NCBI RefSeq assembly: GCF_001939045.1
Contig: NZ_MKIM01000024.1
Location: 392,933 to 456,932, forward strand
Length of the DNA stretch: 64,000 nt
From: Rhizobium oryziradicis
GTDB taxonomy: Bacteria; Pseudomonadota; Alphaproteobacteria; Rhizobiales; Rhizobiaceae
Reading direction: 5' to 3'
Position numbers and translations under genes: made by a program. The first letter of the stretch is position 1. Each line of letters begins with the position of its first letter. Below the pieces are notes generated by a model. The model saw only the letters and a list, made by a program, of their open reading frames with translations. It was not told the DNA's origin and did not search any database. Shown here piece by piece: positions 46,428-56,966 of the stretch.

Positions 46428-48959
46428 TTATGCTGCCCACTCCCGGCGTGTCACCTGTTGAGGCACGTCGTCGATGCGGAACTGTTGTAGCAGGCTGACC
46501 AACTGATCGGCCTCATCGGCCAGTTGACGGCTGGCGGCGGAGGTTTCTTCCACCATGGCAGCATTTTGCTGCGTCAGGCTATCCATCTGGCCCACAGCGC
46601 CATTGACTTCGCCAAGTGCTGCCGATTGGTCGCGGCTGGCGCTGGCAATGCCTTCCACATGGGCGCTGATGGTGGCGATCTGCTGGCTGATCACCGTCAA
46701 GGCGGCCCCGGTTTCCTGCACCAGGCGAGAACCAGCGTTAACCTCTTCCGTCGATGTGTTGATCAGCGTCTTGATGTCCTTGGCAGCGCGGCCGGAGCGT
46801 TGCGCCAGTTCGCGCACTTCCTGTGCCACGACAGCGAAGCCCTTACCTGCCTCGCCAGCGCGGGCGGCCTCAACACCGGCGTTGAGCGCCAGCAGATTGG
46901 TCTGAAAGGCAATCTCTTCGATCACGCTGATGATCTGCTCGATCTTTTTCGAAGCATCTTCGATGCGGCCCATGGCCGAAACGGCATTGCCAACCACCAC
47001 AGCCGATTTCTCGGCATTGGTGCGGGTTTCGCCAACAATGGCATTGACCTCACGCGCCTTCTCGGCAGCCTGACGCACATTGGATGTCACTTCGTTGACG
47101 GCAGCGGCGGTTTCTTCCAACGATGCAGCCTGGGTTTCGGTGCGGCGAGACAGGTCATCTGTTGACGACGCCATCTGCTGCACATTGCCCTGAATGGCGG
47201 TGACATTGCCCTGGATGAGGCTGATGGTTTCCTTGAGGCGGTTTAGCGAGCGGTTAAAGTCGGAGCGCAACTGATCCATTTGACCGGCAAACGGACGATC
47301 CAGCGTGTTGGAAACGTCGCCATTGGCCAAACGCTCAAGACCCGACGCCAGCTCCGTCACCGCAAATTGCACGTCCTGCTCTGCCTGCTGCTTTTCGGCA
47401 TCATTACGAGCGCGGTCTGCCTCGCTTTGAGCGCGAACCTGCTCGCCCTCGGCTTCGGCGCGAATTTTGGCAGCGGCATTGTCTTTGAACACGCCCAGTG
47501 CTCGGGCCATATCGCCAATTTCATCGGGACGCTTGCCACCTTCAACAACCACATTGAGATCGCCAGACGCCAGCTGGCGCATAGCGTTGGTGATACGGGT
47601 CAAAGGCCCCTTGAAGGTTGAGATCAGACCAAAAGCGGCAATCACCGCAACAACAAGACCGATCAATGTGGCGGTTATGGAGAAGGTGTTGGCAGATTGG
47701 CGATCAAGCTCGGCAGCCTCCTGCTGAGATGCTCCAAATTCGGTCAGCTTCGACCAGATCTTGTTGATATCGGCAGCTGCCAGCTGAAAGGCTTCAATGC
47801 GGCTTGTGGTAATGGTGGTCAGTTTTCTCGCATTCTCACCCATTGCTTGCGTCAATGGGCTGATGGCTGCCAATTTGGCCTTGAGCTCAGCGGGAACGGT
47901 TGAGCTTTTTGCACTGGCATCGGCACGGCGTGCCAAACCACCCAGAGCGGCCTGAAGCTTCTGCATGTTCTCGCCTGAAGATGCTGCCAGAAAGCGCGAG
48001 CTTCTCAGCTCGACACCATCGGCAATATCCACCGTCTGACGCGTGGAGTTCAGCAGGGCTGTTGCTTCAGCGATGGGCTGGTTCAAGGATACGAACAGCT
48101 TGGAAGCTTCGCGCGCCTTGATGATTGTGGCCCCTTGCAAGCGAACCGACACCGGCCGCAACAGGTTGATGGTTTGCTCGATGGATGCAATGGTGGCGTC
48201 TGACGCATCGCCCTGCTCCACCAGCGTGGCCAATTGCTTGATGTTTTCCGTCAGCATATCGCCAATGTTTTTGCGGCTATAAGGCAGATCGGCCACAATA
48301 TAGGCACCCACAGCCTTCAGCTCATTCATCTTGCTCTTGAGGCCAGCCATCTTTGCATCAGGCGTTGCTGCAGAATTGAAATTGGCCACCACTTCAGAGA
48401 TGAAGTCGGCACCCTTGATCAACTCTTCAGACTGGAACAGCATGGTCTTGGCCTTGCTTTCATCCCCGGCCAGCGACTCGCGCAGCTTGGTGGCAAAGGC
48501 CAGCAAATCGTTTTTCTGTGTTGCAAGCTGGTCTGTCTGCGTCTCGATTGTTGCGCGCAACTCCAGCTCATCGTGGTTGAGCTTCCACAATTGTTCCACC
48601 CGGCTCGCAATGGCTTCGGTGCCGGCAATGGCAGCATCGATCTGCGTCAGGCCTTCGCCATCGCCAAGATTTGCACGCGTGGTTTTCAACTCGCCAAGCT
48701 GGGCGCTGATTTTACTGTCCAGTGCCGCTTTATTCTCCGCGGTCGTGCGCTGGAGAAATTCGGTCATGGCCGCATAGACGTTTTTGAAGCCGCCCAATGT
48801 CTCGACGACATTGTTGGACACTTCCATCTGATTTTGCAAAAGGCGCGAGGCGTAAAACCCTGCAAGCCCAACGGTGCTAATGCTCAAAACAAAGGGCACG
48901 ATGAATACGAGAACTTTTGTCTGAATGTTCCAACGAGAAAGAAGACGGTCAAAAAACAT
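46428..48959 (-). CDS. Transmembrane chemoreceptor with large helical sensor
   Basis: An 843-residue methyl-accepting chemotaxis protein. A first membrane helix (about 15-37) and a second (about 430-452) border a periplasmic sensor of about 390 residues that is nearly all helix, larger than the usual four-helix bundle; a HBM-like double bundle is possible. A HAMP domain follows ([20 protein letters not shown]), then a second HAMP-like unit ([14 protein letters not shown]), and the signalling hairpin [20 protein letters not shown]. There is no C-terminal CheR-docking pentapeptide (ends REWAA). The ligand is unknown. Confidence 0.9.
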   Translation of the reverse strand: MFFDRLLSRWNIQTKVLVFIVPFVLSISTVGLAGFYASRLLQNQMEVSNNVVETLGGFKNVYAAMTEFLQRTTAENKAALDSKISAQLGELKTTRANLGDGEGLTQIDAAIAGTEAIASRVEQLWKLNHDELELRATIETQTDQLATQKNDLLAFATKLRESLAGDESKAKTMLFQSEELIKGADFISEVVANFNSAATPDAKMAGLKSKMNELKAVGAYIVADLPYSRKNIGDMLTENIKQLATLVEQGDASDATIASIEQTINLLRPVSVRLQGATIIKAREASKLFVSLNQPIAEATALLNSTRQTVDIADGVELRSSRFLAASSGENMQKLQAALGGLARRADASAKSSTVPAELKAKLAAISPLTQAMGENARKLTTITTSRIEAFQLAAADINKIWSKLTEFGASQQEAAELDRQSANTFSITATLIGLVVAVIAAFGLISTFKGPLTRITNAMRQLASGDLNVVVEGGKRPDEIGDMARALGVFKDNAAAKIRAEAEGEQVRAQSEADRARNDAEKQQAEQDVQFAVTELASGLERLANGDVSNTLDRPFAGQMDQLRSDFNRSLNRLKETISLIQGNVTAIQGNVQQMASSTDDLSRRTETQAASLEETAAAVNEVTSNVRQAAEKAREVNAIVGETRTNAEKSAVVVGNAVSAMGRIEDASKKIEQIISVIEEIAFQTNLLALNAGVEAARAGEAGKGFAVVAQEVRELAQRSGRAAKDIKTLINTSTEEVNAGSRLVQETGAALTVISQQIATISAHVEGIASASRDQSAALGEVNGAVGQMDSLTQQNAAMVEETSAASRQLADEADQLVSLLQQFRIDDVPQQVTRREWAA

Positions 48960-49112
48960 AGCGACACCCCACAGCCATTGTGGCGAAATTTTATATTACT
49001 AAAATACAACCAATATTTCGCCTCCGATTTGTCGCACGAGCACCTAAAAAAAGTCTAAAGAGCTTCCCTAGATTTGGAGGGATATCGGCTCAGACGTCCC
49101 GAATTTAGAAAT

Positions 49113-49976
49113 TCAGGCGTTTCTCCCCCGAAAAATATCGGCTTGCGCCTTGATCAAACCCACTATTCGTTTGGAAAGGAGCCGAATTTCTGCTCGGTGA
49201 CGGTCATCATTATGGGTGACCAGCCATTGCCTATGGCGCAATGCAACAATCTCATCGCCTGCGCGCTGCAAATGCGGATCTGGGTCACCAACAAAGCACG
49301 GCAGAACCACCCGCCCGACACCTGCAATTGCAAGATCCATCAAGGAGCGCGGCCGATTGACCATCACCGTGATCTCGCCTGCATGATGCTCATGGGGCCA
49401 GCGCAGATAGGCGGAAATGGCGTGATGGGGCAAAACGGCAAGCCAGGGCAAATGCTGCCAATCGCGGACATTGCGGTGGCAATAAGCGCAATAGGCCACC
49501 TCGCCCAACAGCGTTTTCGTCAGGTTGAGCTCCTGCGGCTCGACGGCGCGAATGCCGATATCGGCTTCTCGATGCGCAAGGGCGGCGCGCTCTTCCGTCA
49601 CGCACAATTCGATGCGGACGTTATCTTGCTCTTTTTGGATACGTGCAAAATTTTGCGCCATAAACCAGGCAATCCATGTGCCCACTGTTATCCGCACCAG
49701 AGCCGGGGCGCTGGTGTTCTGGCTCCAGATGTCCACAGCCCTCTCAGCCGACTCGAATGATTTCAGATGATCAAGAAGAGCGTAGCCATCGCGGGTTAGC
49801 GCATAGCCGGTCTGGCTGCGGTCAAACAGGCTGCGGCCCAGTTGTTGTTCCAGCGCCAGCATGCGCCTGCTTAATGTCGCGGGGCTTAAACCGCTTACCG
49901 CTTGAGCCGCACTCAAGCCGCCAGCATTGGCGACCTTGATAAAAAGCTGATAGCTATCCCAGGAGATGTTTTTCAT
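49113..49976 (-). CDS. LysR family regulator
   Basis: A 287-residue LysR-type regulator with the HTH at residues 1-60 (SWDSYQLFIKVANAGGLSAA, then SPATLSRRMLALEQQLG) and a short effector domain. Position 84 bp away from a divergent small gene (50057) suggests that gene, or a distant one, is its target. No operator could be assigned with confidence. The effector is unknown. Confidence 0.88.
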   Translation of the reverse strand: MKNISWDSYQLFIKVANAGGLSAAQAVSGLSPATLSRRMLALEQQLGRSLFDRSQTGYALTRDGYALLDHLKSFESAERAVDIWSQNTSAPALVRITVGTWIAWFMAQNFARIQKEQDNVRIELCVTEERAALAHREADIGIRAVEPQELNLTKTLLGEVAYCAYCHRNVRDWQHLPWLAVLPHHAISAYLRWPHEHHAGEITVMVNRPRSLMDLAIAGVGRVVLPCFVGDPDPHLQRAGDEIVALRHRQWLVTHNDDRHRAEIRLLSKRIVGLIKAQADIFRGRNA

Positions 49977-50056
49977 AATTGAAAAACATAATGCAATGTG
50001 AAGCGTATATCCATCGAAAATGAAAAACTAAACTGACCTCAACACTGGAGGTTATC

Positions 50057-50332
50057 ATGATCGATTTTATAGGATTGCTTGCTGCGCAAAGCACATTCTC
50101 GCGCGACACGCCTCGTCAAACGGAAGACGAATTTTATGAATTTTACGCAAATGCGCCATTTCCAAGAATGCGCCGCGCATTGGCTTGGCTACGCAAGTTG
50201 GTTGTCTGGAAAAAAGGCTTCAGCCCAAAAAGCCAAGGACCATCAATCCATAGCCAAGAAAGCTCGCCACAAGCCCGAGGGCTGCGGTGCGCACAATCAT
50301 CTTGTTCTGATCTTCGCGCACTTTCGCGATAG
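50057..50332 (+). CDS. Small hypothetical protein divergent from LysR
   Basis: A 91-residue frame with a good GGAGG site before its ATG. Residues 1-55 are plausible protein (RQTEDEFYEFYANAPFPRMRRALAWLRKLV). The last ~37 residues are Ser/Arg/Cys-rich and lie antisense to the small gene 50220-50366, so the frame may once have ended differently. No known family. Confidence 0.5.
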   Translation: MIDFIGLLAAQSTFSRDTPRQTEDEFYEFYANAPFPRMRRALAWLRKLVVWKKGFSPKSQGPSIHSQESSPQARGLRCAQSSCSDLRALSR

Positions 50333-50366
50333 CAATGGCGCGAGGCTTCCGGACTTGTCTGGTCAT
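50220..50366 (-). CDS. Small single-span membrane protein
   Basis: A 48-residue protein: basic N-terminus (MTRQVRKPRAIAIAKVREDQ) and a C-terminal hydrophobic helix (TAALGLVASFLGYGLMVLG). GGAAAG precedes the ATG. It is convergent with and overlaps the 3' part of the plus-strand frame at 50057-50332. I do not recognise the family; the amphipathic-plus-helix form is typical of real small membrane proteins. Confidence 0.5.
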   Translation of the reverse strand: MTRQVRKPRAIAIAKVREDQNKMIVRTAALGLVASFLGYGLMVLGFLG

Positions 50367-50581
50367 TGGCAGCACTTTCCAAAAGTTAACCCAGAAGCTG
50401 GGTTGGGAATCAATCCCATAGGCCGATCCTAACCTCAAAAGTCTTCCTGTAAACGAAAAAGACGTTTGTGTGACATCACGATGGGCCAGTCATATTAACA
50501 ACTGTTGAAAGAAATCGTGGTGAAAGTGAGGTCAGCGCAAACATTGGTCGCCATGCTGAAATATAGTTTACAAATCCCGAA

Positions 50582-51763
50582 TTATGCCGCCAAGCCTGCC
50601 GCGTGGCCGGATGCCCAGGCCCATTGAAAATTATAGCCTCCCAACCAGCCGGTAACATCCACCGCTTCACCAATGAAATAAAGGCCGGGAACGGTTTTGG
50701 CCTGCATGGTTTTGGAATCTAGATCCTTGGTATCGACACCACCGAGCGTGACTTCTGCTGTGCGATAGCCTTCCGATCCAGCTGGTTTCAAAGTCCATTT
50801 CTGCACGGATTCCACCAAACCTATCAAAGCTTTATCAGAGAGATCGGCCAGTGGCTTTGTGATCCCTGCCCGCTCGACACAATATTGTGCCAAGCGTTTT
50901 GGAAGATGCGCTGAAAGCACGGTCTGCACCGCCTGACGGCCATTGTCGCGCTTAGCGGCTTTGAGAATGTCCAGAAAGTCGGTGTTGGGCTCCAGTGACA
51001 GGGTAATGCTATCACCTTCGCGCCAGTACGATGAAATTTGCAAGATGGATGGCCCGCTCAAGCCCCGGTGGGTAAACAGCAAAGCCTCGCGAAACGCCGT
51101 TTTCCCATGGCTGATCGAGGCATCAACCGCCACGCCGGCAAGCGCTGCAAGCTCGCCCAACAGCCCCGGCTCCAAGGTCAGCGGCACCAGTCCGGGCCGG
51201 GTCTCGATCAGAGACAAGCCAAATTGCTCGGCAATTTTATAGGCAAAGCCGGTGGCACCCATTTTGGGAATGGATTTGCCGCCGGTGGCAATAATCACCG
51301 ATTGGCAGGCAACTGTGCCTTGATTGGTCACAACATCAAAGCCACCCTCGGTTTTGTGTACCGCCTCGATCTCGGTCTGCAATTGCAGTTTGACGTTGGC
51401 AGCTCTTATCTCTTCGAGCAGCATGCGAATAATATCTTTGGCGCTATCATCGCAAAATAGCTGGCCCAAGGTCTTTTCGTGCCAGGCGATCTTGTGCGCC
51501 TCCACCATCGCCAGAAAATCCTGCGGGGTGAAGCGCGCCAAGGCGGATTTGGCAAAATGCGGATTGGAGGACAGGTAGTTTTTCGGCCCTGCATGGATAT
51601 TGGTGAAATTACAACGTCCGCCGCCGGAGATGCGGATTTTTTCACCGGGAGCCTTGGCGTGATCCAGCACCAACACCCGTCGCCCACGCTGACCGGCACG
51701 AATTGCCGCCATCATGCCGGCGGCACCGGCCCCGATAATTACCACATCGACTGTTTTGCTCAA
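50582..51763 (-). CDS. HI0933/YhiN-type flavoprotein
   Basis: A 393-residue FAD-binding protein. A TTG at 51763 is preferred: AGGAGCAGG precedes it and it gives the normal start SKTVDVVIIGAGAAGMMAAI. Family motifs include GEKIRISGGGRCNFTN, IIATGGKSIPKMGATG, LFTHRGLSGPSILQIS and the C-terminal GEAVDVTGWLGGYNFQWAWASG. YhiN proteins are conserved NAD(P)/FAD oxidoreductases without a settled function. It stands alone, divergent from puuA. Confidence 0.88.
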   Translation of the reverse strand: MSKTVDVVIIGAGAAGMMAAIRAGQRGRRVLVLDHAKAPGEKIRISGGGRCNFTNIHAGPKNYLSSNPHFAKSALARFTPQDFLAMVEAHKIAWHEKTLGQLFCDDSAKDIIRMLLEEIRAANVKLQLQTEIEAVHKTEGGFDVVTNQGTVACQSVIIATGGKSIPKMGATGFAYKIAEQFGLSLIETRPGLVPLTLEPGLLGELAALAGVAVDASISHGKTAFREALLFTHRGLSGPSILQISSYWREGDSITLSLEPNTDFLDILKAAKRDNGRQAVQTVLSAHLPKRLAQYCVERAGITKPLADLSDKALIGLVESVQKWTLKPAGSEGYRTAEVTLGGVDTKDLDSKTMQAKTVPGLYFIGEAVDVTGWLGGYNFQWAWASGHAAGLAA

Positions 51764-51891
51764 AACCTGCTCCTGTCCGCTCAAACCTCTCTCTTTTCCA
51801 TATAGAATACGCTGTCAATCGCGCTTTGCCTCTCGCCAATTGCTTTTAGCGCGATATGATAGGCTCACCTGTAACAAAAACCCGGTGAAAT

Positions 51892-53328
51892 ATGCCTGCA
51901 AAGAAAACAATGCTCAGACCCAAAGGCGCGGCATCCAAAAAAGCAAGCATTCCACCAGACATCAGCGCAACACGAGGTGTAAGCAGCTGGAAAGAAGCAG
52001 CTGTCTGGCTTCAAAGCCGTGGCATTGAGGATATTGAGTGTATCACGCCCGATCTGGCCGGTGTGCCGCGCGGCAAGATGATGCCAACTTCGAAATTCAC
52101 CAGCAACACATCGCTCGCGCTGCCATCGGCGCTCTATCGCCACACGATTTCGGGCGAATACCCTGAAGAAACCGGCAATTTCCGCTATGATTCCCGCGAT
52201 AGCGACATCAAACTGGTGCCAGACCTCTCCACGCTCTCTGTGGTGCCGTGGGAGACCGACCCCACCGCGCAAGTGATTTGCGATATCGTCGGCACCGAGG
52301 GCGAGAAGGTCAGCTACACACCGCGCAATGTGTTGAAAAACGTGTTGTCGCTCTACGAGGAAAAAGGCTGGAAGCCGGTGGTGGCGCCGGAAATCGAGTT
52401 TTATCTGGTCGCCGTCAATGACGATCCCGATTATCCGCTGCATCCGCCAAAGGGGCGCTCGGGCCGCTCAATTGTCGGTGGACAAGGCTATTCCATCGCT
52501 GCCATCAATGAATTCGACGAGTTGATTGACGATATTTATCACTTCTCCGCTGCCCAAGGGCTGGAGATTGATACGCTCATCCATGAAGAAGGTCCGGCCC
52601 AGCTGGAGATCAACCTGCGCCATGGCGATCCGATCGAGCTTGCCGATCAGGTGTTTCTGTTCAAGCGCACCATTCGCGAGGCAGCCCTCAAGCACGGCAT
52701 TTACGCCACCTTCATGGCCAAGCCCATGCAGGGTCAGCCCGGCTCGGCCATGCATATTCACCAATCCGTGGTGGATAAGAATACCGGCCGGAACATCTTT
52801 TCCAACCCGGATGGGTCGCCGTCAAAAGAGTTCTTCCACTTCATTGGCGGCATGCAAAAATACGTGCCAAGCTCGCTGGTGATGATGGCCCCTTACGTCA
52901 ATTCCTATCGTCGCCTGACCCCCGACATGGCCTGCCCGGTCAACAATGCCTGGGGTTATGATAACCGCACCACGGCGTTTCGTGTGCCGGTGTCGGATGC
53001 GGCAGCGCGCCGGGTGGAAAACCGTCTGCCAAGTTCGGATGCAAACCCTTATCTGGCCCTGGCGGCATCGCTGGGCTGCGGGTATTTGGGGATTTGCAAT
53101 GCCATTGAGCCAACCGAGCCAACCCATGATTCCGCCAATGAAGGCTCGATTGAGCTGCCACGCGGGCTTTTGGAAGCCGTTGCTTTGATGGAGGCCGAGC
53201 CCGATTTTGCCACCGTTTTCAGCCAGGGTTTCATCGACATTTATGCTGGCGTCAAGCGCGGCGAGTTTGAAACCTTCATGCAGGTGATCAGCCCCTGGGA
53301 GCGCGAATTCCTGCTTTTGAACGTGTGA
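51892..53328 (+). CDS. puuA: Gamma-glutamylputrescine synthetase (glutamine synthetase family)
   Basis: A 478-residue glutamine-synthetase-like enzyme. Catalytic-domain marks are VVAPEIEFYLV, IHEEGPAQLEINLRHGDP, FMAKPMQGQPGSAMHIHQS and NSYRRLTPDMACPVNNAWGYDNR. The first enzyme of the Puu pathway joins glutamate to putrescine; the assignment rests on the directly following puuB and on family resemblance, and other GS-like amine ligases are possible. The N-terminus is basic and Lys-rich, with a weak ribosome site. The puuB start is 17 bp downstream. Confidence 0.85.
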   Translation: MPAKKTMLRPKGAASKKASIPPDISATRGVSSWKEAAVWLQSRGIEDIECITPDLAGVPRGKMMPTSKFTSNTSLALPSALYRHTISGEYPEETGNFRYDSRDSDIKLVPDLSTLSVVPWETDPTAQVICDIVGTEGEKVSYTPRNVLKNVLSLYEEKGWKPVVAPEIEFYLVAVNDDPDYPLHPPKGRSGRSIVGGQGYSIAAINEFDELIDDIYHFSAAQGLEIDTLIHEEGPAQLEINLRHGDPIELADQVFLFKRTIREAALKHGIYATFMAKPMQGQPGSAMHIHQSVVDKNTGRNIFSNPDGSPSKEFFHFIGGMQKYVPSSLVMMAPYVNSYRRLTPDMACPVNNAWGYDNRTTAFRVPVSDAAARRVENRLPSSDANPYLALAASLGCGYLGICNAIEPTEPTHDSANEGSIELPRGLLEAVALMEAEPDFATVFSQGFIDIYAGVKRGEFETFMQVISPWEREFLLLNV

Positions 53329-53345
53329 CATCAAAGGAGCGCCTT

Positions 53346-54629
53346 ATGTGGCAAAGCCCAATTGCGCCCGGCCTGTCCTGGTATCAGGCAAGCGTTGGTG
53401 AGCGGCCGGAATACCCGGCGATGGATGGATCAAAAACGGCTGACGTCGCCATTATTGGCGGCGGCTACACCGGCTTGCAGGCAGCCTACACGCTGGCCAA
53501 GGCCGGTGTTGGCGTGGTGCTGATTGAAGGCGGGCGGTTTGGCGATGGCGCGTCAGGCCGCAATGGCGGTCAGTTTGGCACCGGTCAGCGCGCTTATCCC
53601 GAAGAGATGGAAGCCGAATTCGGCTTTGAGCGCGCCAAGGCGCTGTTTGACATGGCCGAACATGCCAAGGCCTATGTGCTGGATTTTGCCCGAGATCACC
53701 AGATCGACATGGAGTTCATGCCCGGCCAATTGAATGTCGAGCACAAGCGCGGCACCGAAAAAGACGTGCGCAAAAGCGTTGAGATCTTTACCGAGCGGTT
53801 TGGCTATCCGCATATGACATTTATGGACCGGGCGGAAACGACTGAGCGGCTGGGCTCCAGCCGATATTATTGCGGCACGCGCGATGTCGGCACCGGCCAT
53901 ATCCATCCACTTAAACTGCTGGTGGGGTTGGCCAAAGCTGCCAAGGATGCAGGTGCCGCCCTGTTTGAAATGACCAAGGCCGTCAGCATTCGACAAGTGG
54001 GCGGCAAGACAATCATTGACACGGAACGCGGCTCGATCACCGCCAACAAGGTCTTGATTGCCACCAATGCCTATATTGGCAATCTGGAGCCGATCACGGC
54101 GGCACACGTTATGCCGATCCGCTCATTCATTGGTGCCACCGTGCCGCTGGATGATTTTCCAGAGGTTATTCCCGGATCAGAAGCCGTGGCGGATTCGCGC
54201 TTTGTGGTGCGCTATTTTCGCAAGACCCGCGACGGGCGACTGCTGTTTGGCGGGCGCGAGGCCTACACTGCGGATAGCCCCCGCGATATTTCCAGCCATA
54301 TTCGCCGCCAGATTACCGAGCTTTATCCGGCCCTGAACGACGTTGAGATGACCCATGCCTGGGGTGGCTCGGTCGGCATCACCATGAACCGTCAGCCCTA
54401 TGCGCGTGAAGTTATGCCCGGGGTGATCTCTGTTGCAGGTTTTTCTGGTCATGGCGTGATGTTGTCAAATTATTGCGGTACATTGTTTGCCAAATCGGTT
54501 TTGGGAGAAAGCAGCGAGCTGGACTTGTTCAAGGATCTGAAAATTCCACGTTTTCCAGGCGGGCAATGGCTGCGATCACCGCTGCTTGTGCTGGCACTCA
54601 GTTGGTATGCGCTGCGTGACCGCTTCTGA
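53346..54629 (+). CDS. puuB: Gamma-glutamylputrescine oxidoreductase
   Basis: A 427-residue FAD amine oxidase of the DAO family. The ATG at 53346 follows AAAGGAG. Residues 1-30 (MWQSPIAPGLSWYQASVGER) and then ADVAIIGGGYTGLQAAYTLAKAG are as in PuuB; SGRNGGQFGTGQR is the flavin-binding motif. GLISVAGFSGHGV-type sequence ends the fold (PGVISVAGFSGHGVMLSNY). It oxidises gamma-glutamylputrescine in the cytoplasm, yielding the aldehyde. With puuA it forms a two-gene operon. Confidence 0.9.
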   Translation: MWQSPIAPGLSWYQASVGERPEYPAMDGSKTADVAIIGGGYTGLQAAYTLAKAGVGVVLIEGGRFGDGASGRNGGQFGTGQRAYPEEMEAEFGFERAKALFDMAEHAKAYVLDFARDHQIDMEFMPGQLNVEHKRGTEKDVRKSVEIFTERFGYPHMTFMDRAETTERLGSSRYYCGTRDVGTGHIHPLKLLVGLAKAAKDAGAALFEMTKAVSIRQVGGKTIIDTERGSITANKVLIATNAYIGNLEPITAAHVMPIRSFIGATVPLDDFPEVIPGSEAVADSRFVVRYFRKTRDGRLLFGGREAYTADSPRDISSHIRRQITELYPALNDVEMTHAWGGSVGITMNRQPYAREVMPGVISVAGFSGHGVMLSNYCGTLFAKSVLGESSELDLFKDLKIPRFPGGQWLRSPLLVLALSWYALRDRF

Positions 54630-54750
54630 AAAATGCCATGGCGCGGGATTTATCGTCCGGGCCACTGGTATTTTTAAATCGATTGAATTATATAAAGTCC
54701 GTCCATCGTTCCCAAACGTCGTGCCACAATCGTGAGTGAGAGATGCCCTT

Positions 54751-56223
54751 ATGAGCAGCCAGATTATTCCTGTCGAACCCTTTGACTATGTCGTCTTTGG
54801 CGGCACCGGGGACCTTGCCGAACGCAAGCTTTTGCCAGCGCTCTACCATCGCCAGCTTGCCGGGCAATTGACGGAACCAACCCGCATCATCGGTGCCTCG
54901 CGCTCGCCAATGACGGATGATGAATACCGCGAATTTGCCCATAAGGCCTTGAAAGAATTCCTGAAAGAAGACGAGCTGGAAGAAAGCGAAGTCAAGCGCT
55001 TTCTCGCACGCCTGCACTATGTCTCGGTGGATGCCAAGTCCGACAAGGGCTGGGATGTTTTGAAAAAGCTGCTGGATAGCGGCAAAGACATTGTGCGCGC
55101 CTTTTATCTGGCCGTTTCGCCCTCCATCTTCGGCGATATTGCCGACAAGATCCGCGATCACAAGCTGATCACCAAAACCACCCGTATCGTGGTGGAAAAG
55201 CCGATTGGCCGTGATCTGGCTTCCGCTGAAGTGCTCAACGACACCATTGGTAAAGCCTTCAAGGAAGAACAGATCTTCCGTATCGACCACTATCTCGGCA
55301 AGGAAACCGTACAGAACCTGATGGCACTGCGCTTTGCCAATGCGCTCTATGAGCCTTTGTGGAACTCGGCCCATATTGACCACGTGCAGATCACGGTTGC
55401 CGAATCTGTGGGCCTTGAAGGCCGCGTGACCTATTATGACAAGGCCGGTGCGCTGCGTGATATGGTGCAGAACCACATTTTGCAGCTGCTTTGCCTTGTG
55501 GCCATGGAGCCTCCATCTTCGATGAATTCGGAAGCGCTGCGCGATGAAAAGCTGAAAGTTCTGCGCGCATTGAAGCCCATCACCGCTGCCAATGTTGAGA
55601 AAATGACCGTGCGCGGTCAATATAAGGCTGGCGCGTCCGCTGGTGGCCCGGTCAAGGGCTATACCGAAGAGCTGGAAGCGGCATCGGATACCGAAACCTT
55701 TGTGGCGATCAAGACCGAGATCAACAATTGGCGCTGGGCGGGTGTGCCGTTTTACCTGCGCACCGGCAAGCGCTTGGCTGCCCGCATGTCGGAAATCGTC
55801 ATTCAATTCAAGCCAATCCCCCATTCGATCTTTGATGAGGCCGCTGGCCGCATCGAGGCCAATCAGCTGGTTATCCGCTTGCAGCCCGATGAAGGTGTGA
55901 AGCAATGGCTGATGATTAAAGATCCGGGTCCGGGCGGTATGCGCCTTCGCCATGTATCGCTGGATATGAGCTTTGCCGAATCTTTTGGCGTGCGCAATCC
56001 TGATGCCTATGAGCGCCTGTTGATGGACGTGATCCGCTCCAACCAGACGCTGTTCATGCGCCGCGACGAAGTGGAAGCCGCATGGAACTGGGTTGATCCG
56101 ATCCTGAAGGCCTGGGAAGAAATTGGTCAGAAGGCACAGGGCTACACATCCGGCACCTGGGGTCCAAGTCAGGCCATTGCGCTGATTGAGCGCGATGGTC
56201 GCACATGGCACGAGCTGGACTGA
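54751..56223 (+). CDS. zwf: Glucose-6-phosphate dehydrogenase
   Basis: A 490-residue enzyme (EC 1.1.1.49) that oxidises glucose-6-phosphate to 6-phosphogluconolactone. The ATG at 54751 starts MSSQIIPVEPFDYVVFGGTG, giving the GxxGDLA nucleotide site. The active-site motif RIDHYLGKETVQNLM is intact. EKPIGRDL is also present. It is first of the zwf-pgl-edd operon, the Entner-Doudoroff route used by rhizobia in place of glycolysis. Confidence 0.96.
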   Translation: MSSQIIPVEPFDYVVFGGTGDLAERKLLPALYHRQLAGQLTEPTRIIGASRSPMTDDEYREFAHKALKEFLKEDELEESEVKRFLARLHYVSVDAKSDKGWDVLKKLLDSGKDIVRAFYLAVSPSIFGDIADKIRDHKLITKTTRIVVEKPIGRDLASAEVLNDTIGKAFKEEQIFRIDHYLGKETVQNLMALRFANALYEPLWNSAHIDHVQITVAESVGLEGRVTYYDKAGALRDMVQNHILQLLCLVAMEPPSSMNSEALRDEKLKVLRALKPITAANVEKMTVRGQYKAGASAGGPVKGYTEELEAASDTETFVAIKTEINNWRWAGVPFYLRTGKRLAARMSEIVIQFKPIPHSIFDEAAGRIEANQLVIRLQPDEGVKQWLMIKDPGPGGMRLRHVSLDMSFAESFGVRNPDAYERLLMDVIRSNQTLFMRRDEVEAAWNWVDPILKAWEEIGQKAQGYTSGTWGPSQAIALIERDGRTWHELD

Positions 56224-56234
56224 GGAAACATCAC

Positions 56235-56933
56235 ATGGCGCATACATTGCATAGCTTTGACAATGGACCGGCGCTGGCGGAAGCGTTAGCGGACAAGGTT
56301 GCGGCAACATTGTCGGAGTCGGTCACAAACCGTGGCAGCGCCACACTGGCCGTCTCTGGAGGCTCCACCCCAAAGGCTTTTTTTGAGGCGCTCTCAAAAA
56401 AGCCATTGGATTGGAGCAAAGTGTCGGTGACATTGGTGGACGAGCGATTTGTGCCAGCAGACAATCCGCGCTCCAACCACCTGCTGGTTGCCACCCATCT
56501 CTTGAAAAATGCGGCAAGCGAAGCGGAGTTTATTCCGCTGTATCAACCGGAAGCCGATATTGAAGCGGCGGCCACTGTGGCAACCGACGCTGTTTCCGAA
56601 ATGGGAACGCCGCTGGATGTGGTGATCCTTGGTATGGGTGCCGATGGCCATACGGCCTCCTTCTTTCCGGGTGGTGACAATCTCGAGGACGCTCTGGACC
56701 TTGAGCTGCCGCCACGGGTAATGACCATGGAAGCGGCGGGCGCAGGCGAGCCAAGGCTGACCCTGTCGTTCTCAAGCATCGCCGATGCCGGTCTTCTGGT
56801 CGTGCATATCGAAGGGCCTGAGAAAAAATCCGTGCTGGAAAAGGCTCTGAGCGGAGATGATGAGGCCGAAATGCCGATCCGTGCCGTGCTGGGCCGGGCT
56901 GAAACCCCTGTCGAGATTTACTGGGCACCGTAA
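56235..56933 (+). CDS. pgl: 6-phosphogluconolactonase
   Basis: A 232-residue lactonase (EC 3.1.1.31), start 56235 with GAGG upstream, 11 bp after zwf. Motifs of the Pgl/DevB family are LAVSGGSTPKAFFEAL, VTLVDERFVPADNPRSN and ILGMGADGHTASFFPG. It hydrolyses 6-phosphogluconolactone from Zwf before Edd acts on the product. Confidence 0.95.
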   Translation: MAHTLHSFDNGPALAEALADKVAATLSESVTNRGSATLAVSGGSTPKAFFEALSKKPLDWSKVSVTLVDERFVPADNPRSNHLLVATHLLKNAASEAEFIPLYQPEADIEAAATVATDAVSEMGTPLDVVILGMGADGHTASFFPGGDNLEDALDLELPPRVMTMEAAGAGEPRLTLSFSSIADAGLLVVHIEGPEKKSVLEKALSGDDEAEMPIRAVLGRAETPVEIYWAP

Positions 56934-56966
56934 AGTGCCAGCCCTTGTGGCATAGGCCGGGCAAAT

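Noticed and set aside
54688..56310. 540-codon minus-strand frame
   Set aside because: Antisense shadow of zwf, which has complete family motifs.
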